Assembly: GCF_026151205.1 (NCBI RefSeq) | Contig: NC_087079.1 | Coordinates: 12,206,635-12,266,634 of the forward strand | Direction: 5' to 3' | Source: Bolinopsis microptera | Taxonomy: Eukaryota; Ctenophora; Tentaculata; Lobata; Bolinopsidae | Length of the DNA stretch: 60,000 nucleotides | In this document: piece after piece, positions 12,001 to 27,000 of the stretch | Layout: the number at the start of each line of letters is the position of its first letter | Numbering within the stretch: the first letter of the stretch is position 1 | Notes under the pieces: model-generated | What the model saw: only the letters and a program-made list of their open reading frames with translations | The model's database searches: none | What the model was told of the DNA's origin: nothing | Made by a program: the position numbers and the translations under genes

Positions 12001-15000
12001 ACGTTTTTGCTCGTAATCACATTCATACAGCTTTAAGTTTAAGAGCGACCCATACCAAATTAGTACAAAATAGCCAACTTTTATAGAATCTCAGGTGATG
12101 CTGCCCTTGGTCCTAGTAAATTTCGTAATATTAATGACGTCCGTATTGGAATTGGAATTAGTGACAAAACAGTTTCCTGGTATGTAGGCTTTTGCAGCTT
12201 TAATGACAAGAGTGTATGAGTATTGAGCATAAATCGCCAGATAGTAGGGTTGGTGCGGCCCATTAAGGATCGAAAACCGTTGTGCCAAGTGCCAACCCTC
12301 AGCAATGTTGGAATTGTTATCCTAATCAGATATATCTTCATACGATGCGTGTGATAGGAATTAGGATCATATGCTGCTTACGAGTGACTCAGTGGATCAC
12401 ATACTGCATACTTGGCTTGAACTGACCCGAAGGAATTATGATCAGTGGATCAATTCGAAATACATGACGTGAACCCACGAATCGGGTCCACATTTGTCTT
12501 AGATCCCGGAGGATCATTATTTTTTAATCTCGGCTATTGCCCAGGTGCACTGTCACTGATTGCACTTTGCAGAAATAGAGGTTCCTTAATTTGTTAATCA
12601 AAGTGGTGTTAGTATTATTATTAAAGGCTAAAGTCTTGTGTTACCCTTTATAGAATAGGTAAGCTTCCAATATATTGGCTGCATTTCATAGTCACCATCA
12701 TCATTACCTCCGTTATCTTAGAAGTTAGAACAGTTCCATTCCTACTGTGTTACAAACTCTTCACTACAGATTTCCAGCGAACATGTGAATTGTGAAGTGA
12801 TATGCATCAGAAGGTATTGCCATAGTCTCTAGTTCGGTACCACAAAAAGATTCTTAGTCGGCTGTTTCCGGAGAATGAGAAGCGCCACAATATCTCTTTA
12901 TTATCAATCCTCGTGCTCATACATTATTATGTCCAAGGAAGAGTCACTGTGGAGTAACTATACTCATTATTTACTTCATACTAATTTTATATACTTGTTG
13001 CAGAATTCTATGGGCGATCTCAATAATTATATGGCCATCAAAGTGAACAAGGAACTTTGATCTCGTCAATATTAAAGTTACGACACTGAGATAATGTCAC
13101 AACGATCAATCGGACCACTTTGATACCAAAGCTTTTGAGCAAATTTGACTGATTCTTCCATGATACCTCAAATTCAATGGAGCTGGTTCTACTCGAAGGG
13201 AATCACTTTTTTGGCTCGTTTAAATGCAGTCAGCCACTATCTACCCCATCAGACACAAACTATGTAGTGTAGTTGATATGTTCCCATGTGAGGGATTTTT
13301 CCACCCAGAATTACCTTTACCACTTTACCACTTTACCACTTTACCACTTTACCAATTTACCACTTTACCACTTCACCACTTTACCACTTTACCACTTCAC
13401 CACTTTACCACTTTACCACCCGGGAACGACTATAGACCCATTTCCGGTTTCGGTAGGGGGATTTAAGAACAAAGCCACAGTTATCTAGTGTGACTTCCAA
13501 CATGTTAAATTTAACCAGCTCCTTCACAAACATCTCCGCAGCTGGATAGCATTATCTGTGTAATTATTAAATGGTTACAATCACTATTATAGCAGTGGTC
13601 ATTATAATTTGAGATCTCAAGAACGATCGTAAGATTATCCATAACCGTTACGAAGTTCTGTAATTTTCAATTACAATTACTCTAGTAGCAGGGCATAGTT
13701 GAGTGTGCACTTCGATGTACACGATTTCTGATAACACAGGGTTGCTTGTTAGGTCATTCTAAACCAGAATCGTTTAGGTGGACAATTTGTTTCGCTAGAG
13801 ACAACCCCTACAGGGCAAATTTTCTAAATTACCCTCAGTCGCGTATACGGGATTTTCGTATTTCGGCTCCTGAAGGTTATAGAGACTTCATTTTTGGCGT
13901 AAAATTACCGCAGTGGCCACATTTATATACAACTTATTAATCAATGTATGGTCTAAAATTGTTTGTTCCCGAGATATCTGCAAAAAACTAATTTAAGCTC
14001 AGGCGTAGGCACAAATTTCATTAAATTTGTATCTCAGCTTCTGAAGGTCTTAGAGACTCAAACTTTGGCTTAAAATGACCGCAATACACATGTTTATATT
14101 GACACTATAAAGGTCATAAAGGTCCAAAATGCTTGCTTTTGGAAAAAATCCAGAAAAACTGATTTTCACTGGGGCGAGTGAAAAAAATCTACTCTAGAAG
14201 CTAATTGAAATCGAGTGTGCAGTTTGGTGTCTACACATTTTCTAGAAACCAGGTCCTTTGTAAGGTCATTCTGGATCAGAATTGATAAGGTACGCAATTT
14301 CTATCAGTAGTTCCAACCCTAGGGGGGAAATTTCTAAATTACCCTCTGGCGCAAATATATGACTTTTGTATCTCGGCTTCAGAACGTTGTAGGGGCCTCT
14401 CTTTTAGCTCAAACTAACTGCAAAAGCCACATTTACATACAAGCAATAAAGCAACATAGGGTTTATAGTGCTTAGCTTTGGAGATATTCATTAAAAACTG
14501 TTTTAACTTTCGTGCATCCTAAATTAGTAACATCAAACATGTAATTAATTTTGGTATCCTGGGCTAAAAAAGTCTTACAGACACTTTACTTGCAGAACAG
14601 CAAAATGTTCAGCATGAACACATTCAGATAATGTTTATGGAGCAACACAATTAAGTTTCAGAAGCTCTTTCCAGCTATCTTATCTTATCCCCAAATGTAT
14701 ATACATCTAACCATCTCTCTGGCTACTTCAAACCACTTCAATCCCCAAATTTATACATCTGACCATCTCCCTGGTTGCTTCCATTTCGTTAAAGCCAACG
14801 CTCGACCGGGACCGCTTGTTTGGCCGGGACTGGGACTGGGAAAAAGTGCCAGGACCGGGATTAAGACCTGGATTAGGGATCGGGATTAAGCCGGGATCCC
14901 GGTCTTACCACAAGTTGGGCTCTCTCCAGTACTGTTTGGCTATTATGGCTAATCAACTCCAATCCAACCTTATGTAGTAGAATCTACTTCTAGTTTCCTT

Positions 15001-18000
15001 CAATTCTGCTACCTCCACTCTAGCTCCTTCTAGCAATCTCTGAATGCTATTTCCTGCTTTATCTAGCTTCCACCAACACCCAATAATTGTTGTTTAAATT
15101 TTACCACTAGCACCTGCAAATTCTAGCCCTATCCAGCAACCTCAGACGTACTCCTACTCTGTTCAGCTATTGCCAGCACTTGCAAATTTTATCCCTATTA
15201 AGCAACCTCAGACTACTTTCTGCTCTATCCAGCTAACACTAGCAAACGGTACCCACAAATTTTAGCTACTTCGGGCTACATCCATCCATATTCAGTTGGT
15301 TGAGCACTCTCAAATTCTATCTGTTTTTACATAATTCATGCTACCTCCAGGCTCCAGCTAGAATTTGAGGGTGCTTGTGTTATCTGGATATAGCATAAGG
15401 TAGTCTGAGTTTGCTGGATAAGACTAGAATTTGCAGGTGCTAGTGATAGCTTAACACCAATAAGTGGATGTTGGTGGAAGCTAGATAGAGCAGGAAGTAG
15501 CATTCAGAGGTTGCTAGAAATAGCAGATTTCCTCTTCCTCAATGAGCTGGAAATTGTTGAATGCAGCTGAGGCAGCCGGAAAGAGCCAGAATAAATTGTT
15601 GCTGGCGGTGCTATAAAAGGCAAGAGGTAGCTTAAGTTAAGTTTGCTAGAAAGAGCAGAGGTTGGAGGGGCCAGGGGGCCTTGCGGAATGCGGTAGTAGC
15701 TAAATAGATGTAGCCGAAGTAGGTGAGAAGAGCTGGAATTGGTGGTTTCTGCCCACTGGTGGTACCTGTATAGAGCAGGAGGTAGCATTCAGAGGTTGCT
15801 AGAAAGAGCTAAAATTATAACGTGCTGGTGGTAGCTGGGTAGAATAGGCATGGCATAGAGGTAGCAGAATTAAAGGTAGCTAGAAGTAGATTCTACTTCA
15901 TGAGGTGGGATTGAAGTTGATTAGCCATAATAGTCAAACAGTACTGGAGAGAGCCCAACTTGTAGTAGCTATAACGAGATAGTTAGATGTTCATGTATAA
16001 ATTTGGGGATTGAAGTAGTTTGAAGTAGCCAGAGAGATGGTTAGATGTATACATTTGGGGATAAGATAAGATAGCTCATAGCTGGAAGGAGCTTCTGAAA
16101 CTTAATTGTGTTGCTCCATAAAGATTATCTGGATGTGTTTATGCTGAACATTTTGCTGTTCTGCAAGTAAAGTGTCTGTAAGACTTTTTTAGCCCAGGAT
16201 TCCAAAATTAATAACATGTTTGATGTTACTATTTTAGGATGCACGAAAGTTAAAACAGTTTTTAATGAATATCTCCAAAGCTAAGCACTATAAACCCTAT
16301 GTTGCTTTATTGCTTGTATGTAAATGTGGCTTTTGCAGTTAGTTTGAGCTAAAAAAGAGGCCCCTACAACGTTCTGCCGAGATACAAAAGTCACATATTT
16401 GCGCCAGAGGGTAATTGAGAAATTTCCCCCCTAGGGTTGGAACTATAACTGATAGAAATTGCGTACCTTATCAATTCTGAACCAGAATGACCTTACAAAG
16501 GACCTGGTTTCTAGAAAATGTGTAGACACCAAACTGCACACTCGATTTCAATTAGCTTCTAGAGTAGATTTTTTTCACTCGCCCCAGTGAAAATCAGTTT
16601 TTCTGGATTTTTTCCAAAAGCAAGCATTTTGGACCTTTATGACCTTTATAGTGTCAATATAAACATGTGTATTGCGGTCATTTTAAGCCAAAGTTTGAGT
16701 CTCTAAGACCTTCAGAAGCTGAGATACAAATTTAATGAAATTTGTGCCTACGCCTGAGCTTAAATTAGGTTTTTGCAGATATCTCGGGAACAAACAATTT
16801 TAGACCATACATTGATTAATAAGTTGTATATAAATGTGGCCACTGCGGTAATTTTACGCTAAAAATGAAGTCTCTATGACCTTCAGGAGCCGAAATACGA
16901 AAATCCCGTATACGCGACTGAGGGTAATTTAGAAAATTTGCCCTGTAGGGTTGTCTCTAGCGAAATAAATTGTCCACCTAAACGATTCTGGTTTAGAATG
17001 ACCTAACAAACAACCCTGTGTTGTCAGAAATCGTGTACATCGAAGTGCACACTCAACTATGCCCTGCTACTAGAGTAAATGCACACAGTCTCATAATTAA
17101 TAGAATATTACCATTTAAACATACCTTTTAGTTTTTGGCCTTTTCGTGGACGAACCTTATTCGAGTAATATGCCTTTTTATAATTACTTAATTATAATGC
17201 TCATAATTAGTATTAGTATATGCTCAAAGTGTGGGAACTTTTTCGTTTCCGATATTAATTGTAGATACAAATTAAATGTGTCAGGTCTTACTTATTTCTG
17301 ATTGCTTTTCATTTACTGCTGTGTACTTAGACAATTCTTAAAGGATAATCTTACTATGTAATGATATATTATTGGATGAGAATATGGTCAATCCAGGTCT
17401 AGTCTATTGCAATCTTTTATTGCCGACTAATCTCGAACATTGCACTGATAGTACTTTTGTTCAAATTTCTGATTGTTTCTGAATAGACTCAGAAGACAGA
17501 TTCTAATGGAAATAAATAGACAGATCCATTAGAATCTGTCTTCACTGAAAAAAGTACTATCAAAATGAGACTCAATAACACTACACGAATCCACCAGGTT
17601 ACTGCGCAGATATTTTATTATTTGTCGTTAATCCTAGCAGCGTCCAGCGATCATGACGTTTTTAATCTGTAGTCTGTACTGCAGTACTTAGTAATAGTAG
17701 TTCGTTTAAATTCATGTTAAATTGAGCTTCACTTCTTGAATCCAGTCAGCAAATATTGATCTAGCAGCTAATCGATATAAATAAATAAATAAATTCTATT
17801 ATTTATACCACTCTTCGACAACAGAAACATTTAACCAAACCATTCAAGCGTTATCTATTTTAAAATTATTCGCCTTACAATTGTTTATATCTATATTCTA
17901 ACTATGTACTAGCTTAACATAAGAAAATATTAGGGACATAACGTCATAACATACTCTCATACTCTGGTGCACATGTAATATATTTAAAGATTTTGAGGTT

Positions 18001-21000
18001 CTTTTGCGATAGTCAAAACGCGACAACTAGCGCTGGATGGCGACAACTAGCGCTATCCAGCGCTAGTTGTCGCCATCCAGCGCTAGTTGTCGCTATCCAG
18101 CGCTGGATAACGCTGGCCAGCGCGAAATATATATGTTCGATAATTGTCGCTATCCAGCGCTAGTTGTCGCTATCCAGCGCTAGTTGTCGCCATCCAGCGC
18201 TAGTTGTCGCTATCCAGCGCTAGTTGTCGCTGGCTATGCGACACTGTCGCACGCGATAGTTTGCGATGGCCAGCGCAACTGGCCATCGCAGAAAACAGTT
18301 CGATAACTAGCGCTGGATAGCGACAACTAGCGCTGGATAGCGACAACTATAGCGCTGGCCATCGATATCCAGCGCAAAATTTTTGCGCTATTACTCGTCA
18401 GCTAGCGCTAACCAGCGCTAGCCAGCGCTAACCAGCTGGCCAGCGCTAGCTGACGAGTAATATCGCAAATATTTTATTTTTATATTTTGCGCTGGCCAAC
18501 GCTGGCCAGCGCTAACTGCACTGACGAGTAATATCGCAACTATATTGCGCAGGCCAGCGCTGGCTGACAAGTAATACTAATATCGAGCGTGCTAAATCAC
18601 TCTACAGTCAGTCGATCTTCGAGATTGTTCTAAAAGGGCCCCCGATGGTTGTAACCAACTTCAATCGATGTATTTTCGGACGCTAATTCCGAATCAACCC
18701 CCATGACATAGGGTTAAAATGCTCTCCTGACGAGATATTGGCGAAAAACTGTATCGATCACGTGATATGACCGTATAAGGAAGTTAGTCTAATTTCTCGT
18801 TAGGGTTAGGGTTTCAGCATATGTTTTTGTTAAGGATTGGGTTAGGGTTAGGGTTGGGATCAGATTAGAGGGTTAGGGTTTCGAGAAGTCGTTCAGAACC
18901 AGCTAGAGTCAGAGAATGGGTTAAAAAAGTCACGTGACAGTCGAGTGTAAAGTGATTAATCATCATCCGAGTAATATCTAATCGCAAGTATATGATTTTG
19001 ATACATTGCGCTGGCTAGCGCTGGTTAGCGCTGGTGCATGGCTAGCGCTGGTTAGCGCTGGTTAGCGCTGGTTAGCGCTGGCTAGCGCTGGCCAGCGCTA
19101 GCTGACGAGTAATAGCGCAAAAATTTTGCGCTGGATATCGATGGCAAGCGCTGGCCAGCGCTGGCTATCGCTTAGCTGGCCATCGCAAACTATCGCGTGC
19201 GACAGTGTCGCATAGCCAGCGACAACTAGCGCTGGATAGCGACAACTAGCGCTGGATGGCGACAACTAGCGCTGGATGGCGACAACTAGCGCTGGATAGC
19301 GACAATTATCGAACATATATATTTTGCGCTGGCCAGCGTTATCCAGCGCTGGATAGCGACAACTAGCGCTGGATGGCGACAACTAGCGGCAGCGCTGGAT
19401 AGCGCTAGTTGTCGCCATCCAGCGCTAGCTGTCGCGTTTTGACTATCGCAAAAGAGCCGATTTTGATTCATAGAGTATATGGGAGTTCATTTCATATTTT
19501 AGAACGACAGTAAATACATGCCGCGTTAGTTTTTCAGTTCTGCTAAAGTGACGTTTGAGAACTTAATAAATAGAAGTCATTACCTTGAACTTCTTCTACG
19601 AATATCCCTTTTACAGTTTATTGTATTGATAATCGAATGATTATCAATTTATACAAAATCTTGATCAAATGTTCAAATAAAATTCGTTAGTGAACATTCC
19701 TATTATTTGCTCACCGTTTTGTCCGTCGTGAAAAGAACCATTTAAAACGCAGAATTAAATAGTTTGTTGTAATAAATAAGCGTACATTCAACATTGTTGT
19801 CATTTTGTGCTACTATCCAACTGAATACAATGGAATTCATTTGCACAACAATTTGAAGCTACTTTCTATATGAATATTTATACCTTACGAGGACAATGCT
19901 TCAAAAATGCTAATTGCTAATGTACATGGAAAAGCTGTAGTTTACTAACGCTACGGCCGCGAGAAGATGGCCGCTAAAGCTTAAGGTGCAGTTTTATTGT
20001 AATTTTGAGCTTTTGGCGGCAAGCTTTTCTCTGCTGAGGCAAAGTTCTTATTTCTTTATTTGTATTGAATATGTAGATAATGGACATTGAGTCTACCATG
20101 CCCATTCACATTGAGACTGCCCATTCACATACAACATATCTTAAACAACTTAAGTCATTTATAAGTTTATATTATGACGAAACATATCTGGATCTATAGC
20201 TGCAGCTATATATCCAGCTAATAGCCAGCTATTAGCCACACTGTATCCATTAGAATAGGTCCATTTGAGTTAGTCCAACTGTTATTCAGAGAGTTAGTAG
20301 CATAATAGCATAATATAACAAAGAGGTACCACTGCAGTTAGACCAACTGTTATTCAGAGAGTTAGTAGCATAATAGCATAATATAACAAAGAGGTACCAC
20401 TGCAGACCCTCACATCACATGACCCACTATAAGCTGCCCACTACTTATCTCCAGTCTAGATAGCAGTGCTGTGTATAAATAAATATATCCACGAAGATTG
20501 TTTGTATCTTTTAGAGACAAAGATACGATCACAGTAATTTATTGGAGAGCACAAATTACAATCTATAAATTAATATATTTATGATCTTAAAGATATATTC
20601 ATCGTATCTTAGTCTCTTTTAGGGACAACGATACGATGATAGAAATTCGTTGGAAAGCAGAAATTACAAACTTTAAGCTTGTATTGGGTCATCTGGTGGA
20701 TTCGTGTAGTGTTATTGAGTCTCATTTTGATAGTTCTTTCGTTCAAATTTCTGATTGTTTCTGAATAGACTCAGTGAAGACAGATTCTAATGGAAATAAA
20801 TAGCTGAATAACGTATCGACATTTCTACGTCATACTCATATTATTATTCTCAAATTATTTGTTAAATAGAAGTGTTGAAAGTATTAAAATTGTATTGGGT
20901 CATTTTAGGCACTGCCGCTCTATAAACGGTGCATTGTGCTTTGTTTCAAAGTTTTGAATATTTTACACAGTCGCAGTGTGCTATCCCTGTGATAATTGTA

Positions 21001-24000
21001 CAGGCAGTGCAATGCTTTTGAAGGTTTTATTTGATGATTTCTGGATTTCTGATCAACCAGCAGTTGCTCTTCTTTCTGTGAAACATTTATTTTCTCAACC
21101 CGTTTGTTTGCAAATGTTTCCTATCGTGATCACATTTTTCAAACTTTTTATTTTGTGATTTATTATATTATCGCATTTTGATTTATTGCAATTTGCATTT
21201 AACACTAATTTACAACCTTTACTATTGACTTTGAGAAAATTACCAATATTACTAATGTTACAAACCACTAGATTGTTATGCAGACTGGAGATGTAAGCTA
21301 AAAAATACACCTACAACACCTACAACACCTACAACACCAACAACACCTACAACACCTACAACACCTACAACCATGGGCAGGATCAACACAGTGGCTGAGA
21401 GTACCGCAAACATTGGTCACATTATCGTCATAGCAGTCACTATTCTAGGAACAGTTGCAGGACTTGCTTGTCTGATAAAGGCTTGTTACCACAGCTACCA
21501 TCCACAAGGTGAAATTACCTCCTTTAATTCACCAACAATCCCACCAGCCAAGAAGAAAGTACCTGTGCTTAATCAACGTACCAGATCATATTTTAAACTA
21601 TGAAACAGTTTGATTAATTAATTAACACTGTCAAGTGTCTATCATAATCGACTGAACGGGACCCGCTTCACCCTTACCCACATTTAATGAACAAAGGAGT
21701 TGAATATGTGGCTATTCAGAATTTCAGAAAGCAAGAAAAGTATAATAAGCTAGCAATGATTACAATCTTATCATCTGTGTTTTGGTGTTGAATGATTATT
21801 AACATTATTTGAATTGAAATTGATACGATTACCCAGGAATCGGGGTAAATATTTAATTATTACTAATTTAAGTACTATTAATCATGTCACTAATTAATTG
21901 GCTTGTTGCTCCTTCAAGAACATACCCTGAACCAAGTAGTGGTAAACTTCATCTTCTTTTCCTTCTCTGTCAAGGGCACAGTTAGTTCCACTCTCTGATC
22001 TTCAATAACTTGCATGGTATACTCGTACTCAGTCACAACCTGAAAATACAGTGCTCAAAACCAAATTAAGGTAAAAATAATGTTCCTGTCACTTTGTTTG
22101 CAAATAATCATGAATTAGTAGCTCTTACCAAAACCATTCATTATTCAAACTACAAAAACATTAATGCTAGCATTTTACAATCCCCTTAAAATTTACTACA
22201 AACTAACCCATAGAAAAGAACTAAAAGGATGACATAAAATCTAAACAGTTAATTTCATCATATTTCTAAAAGAGTAACCCCCCAGTTCCATAGCCGGATA
22301 TTATGCCAAATTATTAGACGGAGATCGTCTACTGATATTCCTCCGGAGTTTGCAGTTCCACGACCGGAGACCATCTACGGTAATTTTGTTGATTCTGTAT
22401 GATTCTGTATGAATTATTCGCCGAGAAATTCCCAGAGAGCTTCATCTCCGTCTAATACAGTAGACGGAGCCGGAGAATCATCTCCGGAGATGATCTACGG
22501 GAAATGGACCTCCGTCTAATAATTTGGCATAATATCCGGCTATGGAACTGGGGAGTAAAGTGACAAACCTCCTCCACAAATATCTGAAAGGCATGAACCA
22601 CATCAGCACCCTTACTATACTGGAGTATAGCGACGTAGAGCCCCTCCTCGGCCCGGCTCACTGACGATATCCTAACAGTTAGAGAACTTGTCTGGGCAAA
22701 AGGAGGAGCTATGGTTAAGGGGTAGAGGAGTCCGCTTGTTACTTTGTACCAGTTCAGCTCGGTGTGTTGTGAGATCTGGAGAATTTAAACTGATAAGCGT
22801 CTTTGTATTTTATCAGATGGGTAAGTTTTGCAGATCTGGCATGAGTTTATTTATCGGCCTTTTTTGTCCTCTTTTCAAAATAATCAACACACAGAAAACC
22901 ACAATTTAACTATTTAAAGAAGAAATATCGGTAGAAAGTAATAACGAATACAATAAGTGAATTGGTGTTACCTTGGGAAGAGTGAAGACTACATCTTCGC
23001 CTGCTTTGCGGTAAAACTGCTCTATGGTCGGCAAGTGCAGTCCTTTAATACTCCATGTGTACTGGAATGTCTCACTGATTGAAACGTAAATACCTGAAAT
23101 AGATAACCGGGTAAGCTCCATGTAATCATTGGAGATCAGAGAGTCTTTGCCATAATAAAACATCTCTTGAGCCAACATGATATCCCAGTAAACAAGACTG
23201 ACAACTGTGAAGTTATCATATTAAATACAATACAATATATAAGTTACCCACCAACTGTGAAGTTATCATATTAAATACAATACAATATATAACAATGTAT
23301 ATACAATATATATAAGTTACCCACCAACATCACCAGGACCAAAGCTCCCAATGGTGAACCCATCATCACTCACAACATATCTCTCCCCTGAGAGAGGGTA
23401 CACGGGAGGCTGGGTGTATTTCAGCCAGACTCGTCTCTCTCCAGCAGGCAAGGTCAGGTCGAATGTGAACACTCCGGTATAAGTTTGTTGGACCAGGGGT
23501 GTTTTCATTCCCACTATCTCCAGGTCTTGATAGAAGTACGCCGAACCAATCTGCGAGCATGATTGTGGTTTTATGATTTGAAAATTTAGGGAATTAAACA
23601 TGAAATGACCAAGGAGAACACTATAAACAAACTCGTTTTAGGGTGAGTTGTAATGTTGCTGATTCTGACCAACATCCGAATTAATAAACAGATGATTGAG
23701 CGTAATCAATCAACATTGGAAGGTAATTAAGAAATCTAGTTTACGTTCTAACCTTGTGTATAAGACTGTAGGTACCCTGATTTGAGGTTACTAACCTTGT
23801 GTATAAGACTGTAGGTACCCTGATTTGAGGTTACTAACCTTGTGTATAAGACTGTAGGTACCCTGATTTGAGGTTACTAACCTTGTGTATAAGACTGTAG
23901 GTACCCTGATTTGAGGTTACTAACCTTGTGTATAAGACTGTAGGTACCCTGATTTGAGGTTACTAACCTTGTGTATAAGACTGTAGGTACCCTGATTCGA

Positions 24001-27000
24001 GGTTACTAACCTTGTGTATAAGACTGTAGGTACCCTGATTTGAGGTTACTAACCTTGTGTATAAGACTGTAGGTACCCTGATTTGAGGTTACTAACCTTG
24101 TGTATAAGACTGTAGGTACCCTGATTTGAGGTTACTAACCTTGTGTATAAGACTGTAGGTACCCTGATTTGAGGTTACTAACCTTGTGTATAAGACTGTA
24201 GGTACCCTGATTTGAGGTTACTAACCTTGTGTATAAGACTGTAGGTACCCTGATTTGAGGTTACTAACCTTGTGTATAAGACTGTAGGTACCCTGATTTG
24301 AAGTAACTAACCTTGAGTATAAGACTGTAGGTACCCTGATTTGAGGTTACTAACCTTGTGTATAAGACTGTAGGTACCCTGATTTGAGGTTACTAACCTT
24401 GTGTATAAGACTGTAGGTACCCTGATTTGAGGTTTCTAACCTTGTGTATAAGACTTTAGGTACCCTGATTTGAGGTTACTAACCTTGTGTATAAGACTGT
24501 AGGTACCCTGATTTGAGGTTACTAACCTTGTGTATAAAACTGTAGGTACCCTGATTTGAGGTTACTAACCTTGTGTATAAGATAGTAGGTACCCTGATTT
24601 GAGGTTACTAACCTTGTGTATAAAACTGTAGGTACCCTGATTTGAGGTTACTAACCTTGTGTATAAGACTGTAGGTACCCTGATTTGAAGTTACTAACCT
24701 TGTGTATAAGACTGTAGGTACCCTGATTTGAGGTTACTAACCTTGTGTATAAGACTGTAAGTACCCTGATTTGAGGTTACTAACCTTATGTATAAGACTG
24801 TAGGTACCCTGATTTGAGATTACTAGGAAAGATAGATTTATGTAATCTGCAGTCCACTGTGTGTCAGGGAGGATGAATAATACTCCATTTGAAAACTTGT
24901 ACAACTGAGAGATATTTTAAATAAGTTGTCCCAGACAACCGGAGAAGAAATCAAAATACATTTATAAATGTCACGATGAACCACAAAACTCACCTCGCTA
25001 CTGCATTCTACAATTGTGGTATATAATCTGGGAGTCTCTCTCTCCGGCAGCAGGAGTTGGAGAATGGGGACGCGTTGTGAAAGCCACCGTAAGGAAGGCT
25101 TACAGTCGACGCCGACCAATCAAAAGAAGCATTCTACAATTATAAAACTGCCACGACAGCACAATACATAAAGTGTCTGTTAACTCAAATAATCACCTGT
25201 TGGATGGTGTTTGATATCGGGATCTTCAGAGGAAATCCCAAAACACCATAAACAGTCTTCACTCCATCATCTAACTCTGCAACTCCGATAAAATTAAACG
25301 TGAAATCTGCTCTTTCAGCCTGATTTTCAACAACGTATGATATCTCCTCTCCAATAGTGGGACTAGCAAGAGTGATGCTGCTACTGGATCCGATAGACTG
25401 CTTATTGTTCGGGGTCAGTTTGTACCACTGCACTTTGTTTTTGTCAAATGGGGATTTCGCTGATATAGGTCTACCAGCTGGAACATACCTAGAATATTTG
25501 GTTTACTATTATTATTCCATGAAGTTCTCGATCAAAATGTTACACGCTGCTACGAAAATTTTACAAATATTAAGATACACAGAGTAGTATAACAAATTAT
25601 AGAGTGCTAATCTCGATTGATTAAATGAACTCACATGGTGATAGACTGATTGATTGGTTCGGTGGGAATAACCTTCCAGCCCTCTACTAGAGACCGAGAG
25701 TTACCAGGGAAATAAGCAATGTAGATCCCTCCATCACTTTCTTGCAGATTACTTATTGTCAGAGCATTGCCCGTCAAGATATACCTGTCAATGTGGAGAA
25801 TAATATTTAGACAAAAGTAATGCTGTAAAGAGGCCATGGTACGTGTCCAGCCTTTGAGCACCAACGTAGATTTCTCAAAATGATTAAAAATATAAGATAG
25901 CAATCATAGCATCCTAACCATCACGATTAAAAGGTTTGTTTTTACCAGTGAATGATGAATATTGAAAAATCAGGTTTATCAGAATGTTACTTGTCAGTAT
26001 TAGTTAGCACCACAACACTTACTTTTCAGTATTAGTTAGCACCACAACACTTACTTGTCAGTATTGGTTAGCACCACAACACTTACTTGTCAGTATTAGT
26101 TAGCACCACAACACTTACTTGTCAGTATTAGTAAGCACCACAACACTTACTTGTCAGTATTGGTTAGCACCACAACACTTACTTGTCAGTATTAGTTAGC
26201 ACCACAACACTTACTTGTCAGTATTGGTTAGCACCACAACACTTACTTGTCAGTATTAGTTAGCACCACAACACTTACTTGTCAGTATTGGTTAGCACCA
26301 CAACACTTACTTGTCAGTATTAGTTAGCACCACAACACTTACTTGTCAGTATTAGTTAGCACCACAACACTTACTTGTCAGTATTAGTTAGCACCACAAC
26401 ACTTACTTGTCAGTATTAGTTAGCACCACAACACTTACTTGTCAGTATTGGTTAGCACCACAACACTTACTTGTCAGTATTAGTTAGCACCACAACACTT
26501 ACTTGTCAGTATTAGTTAGCCCCACAACACTTACTTGTCAGTATTAGTTAGCACCACAACACTTACTTGTCAGTATTAGTTAGCACCACAACACTTACTT
26601 GTCAGTATTAGTTAGCACCACAACACTTACTTGTCAGTATTAGTTAGCACCACAACACTTACTTGTCAGTGTTGGTTAGCACCACAACACTTACTTGACA
26701 GTATTAGTTAGCACCACAACACTTACTCGTCAGTGTTGGTTAGCACCACAACACTTACTTGTCAGTGTTAGTTAGCACCACAACACTTACTTGTCAGTAT
26801 TGGTTATCACCACAACACTTACTTGTCAGTATTAGTTAGCACCACAACACTTACTTGTCAGTATTAGTTAGCACCACAACACTTACTTGTCAGTATTAGT
26901 TAGCACCACAACACTTACTCGTCAGTGTTAGTTAGCACCACAACACTTACTTGTTAGTATTAGTTAGCACCACAACACTTACTTGTCAGTATTAGTTAGC

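Noticed and set aside
18795-18890. True chromosome end or telomere
   Set aside because: TTAGGG units are few, degenerate and internal to a palindrome, with unique sequence on both sides.
19286-19471. Minus frame in the AGCGCT satellite
   Set aside because: It is satellite-derived low-complexity coding potential with no domain.
24838-25119. Stand-alone minus frame starting at 25119
   Set aside because: Only 25098-24994 fits as an exon by phase and Ig content. The rest is intron.
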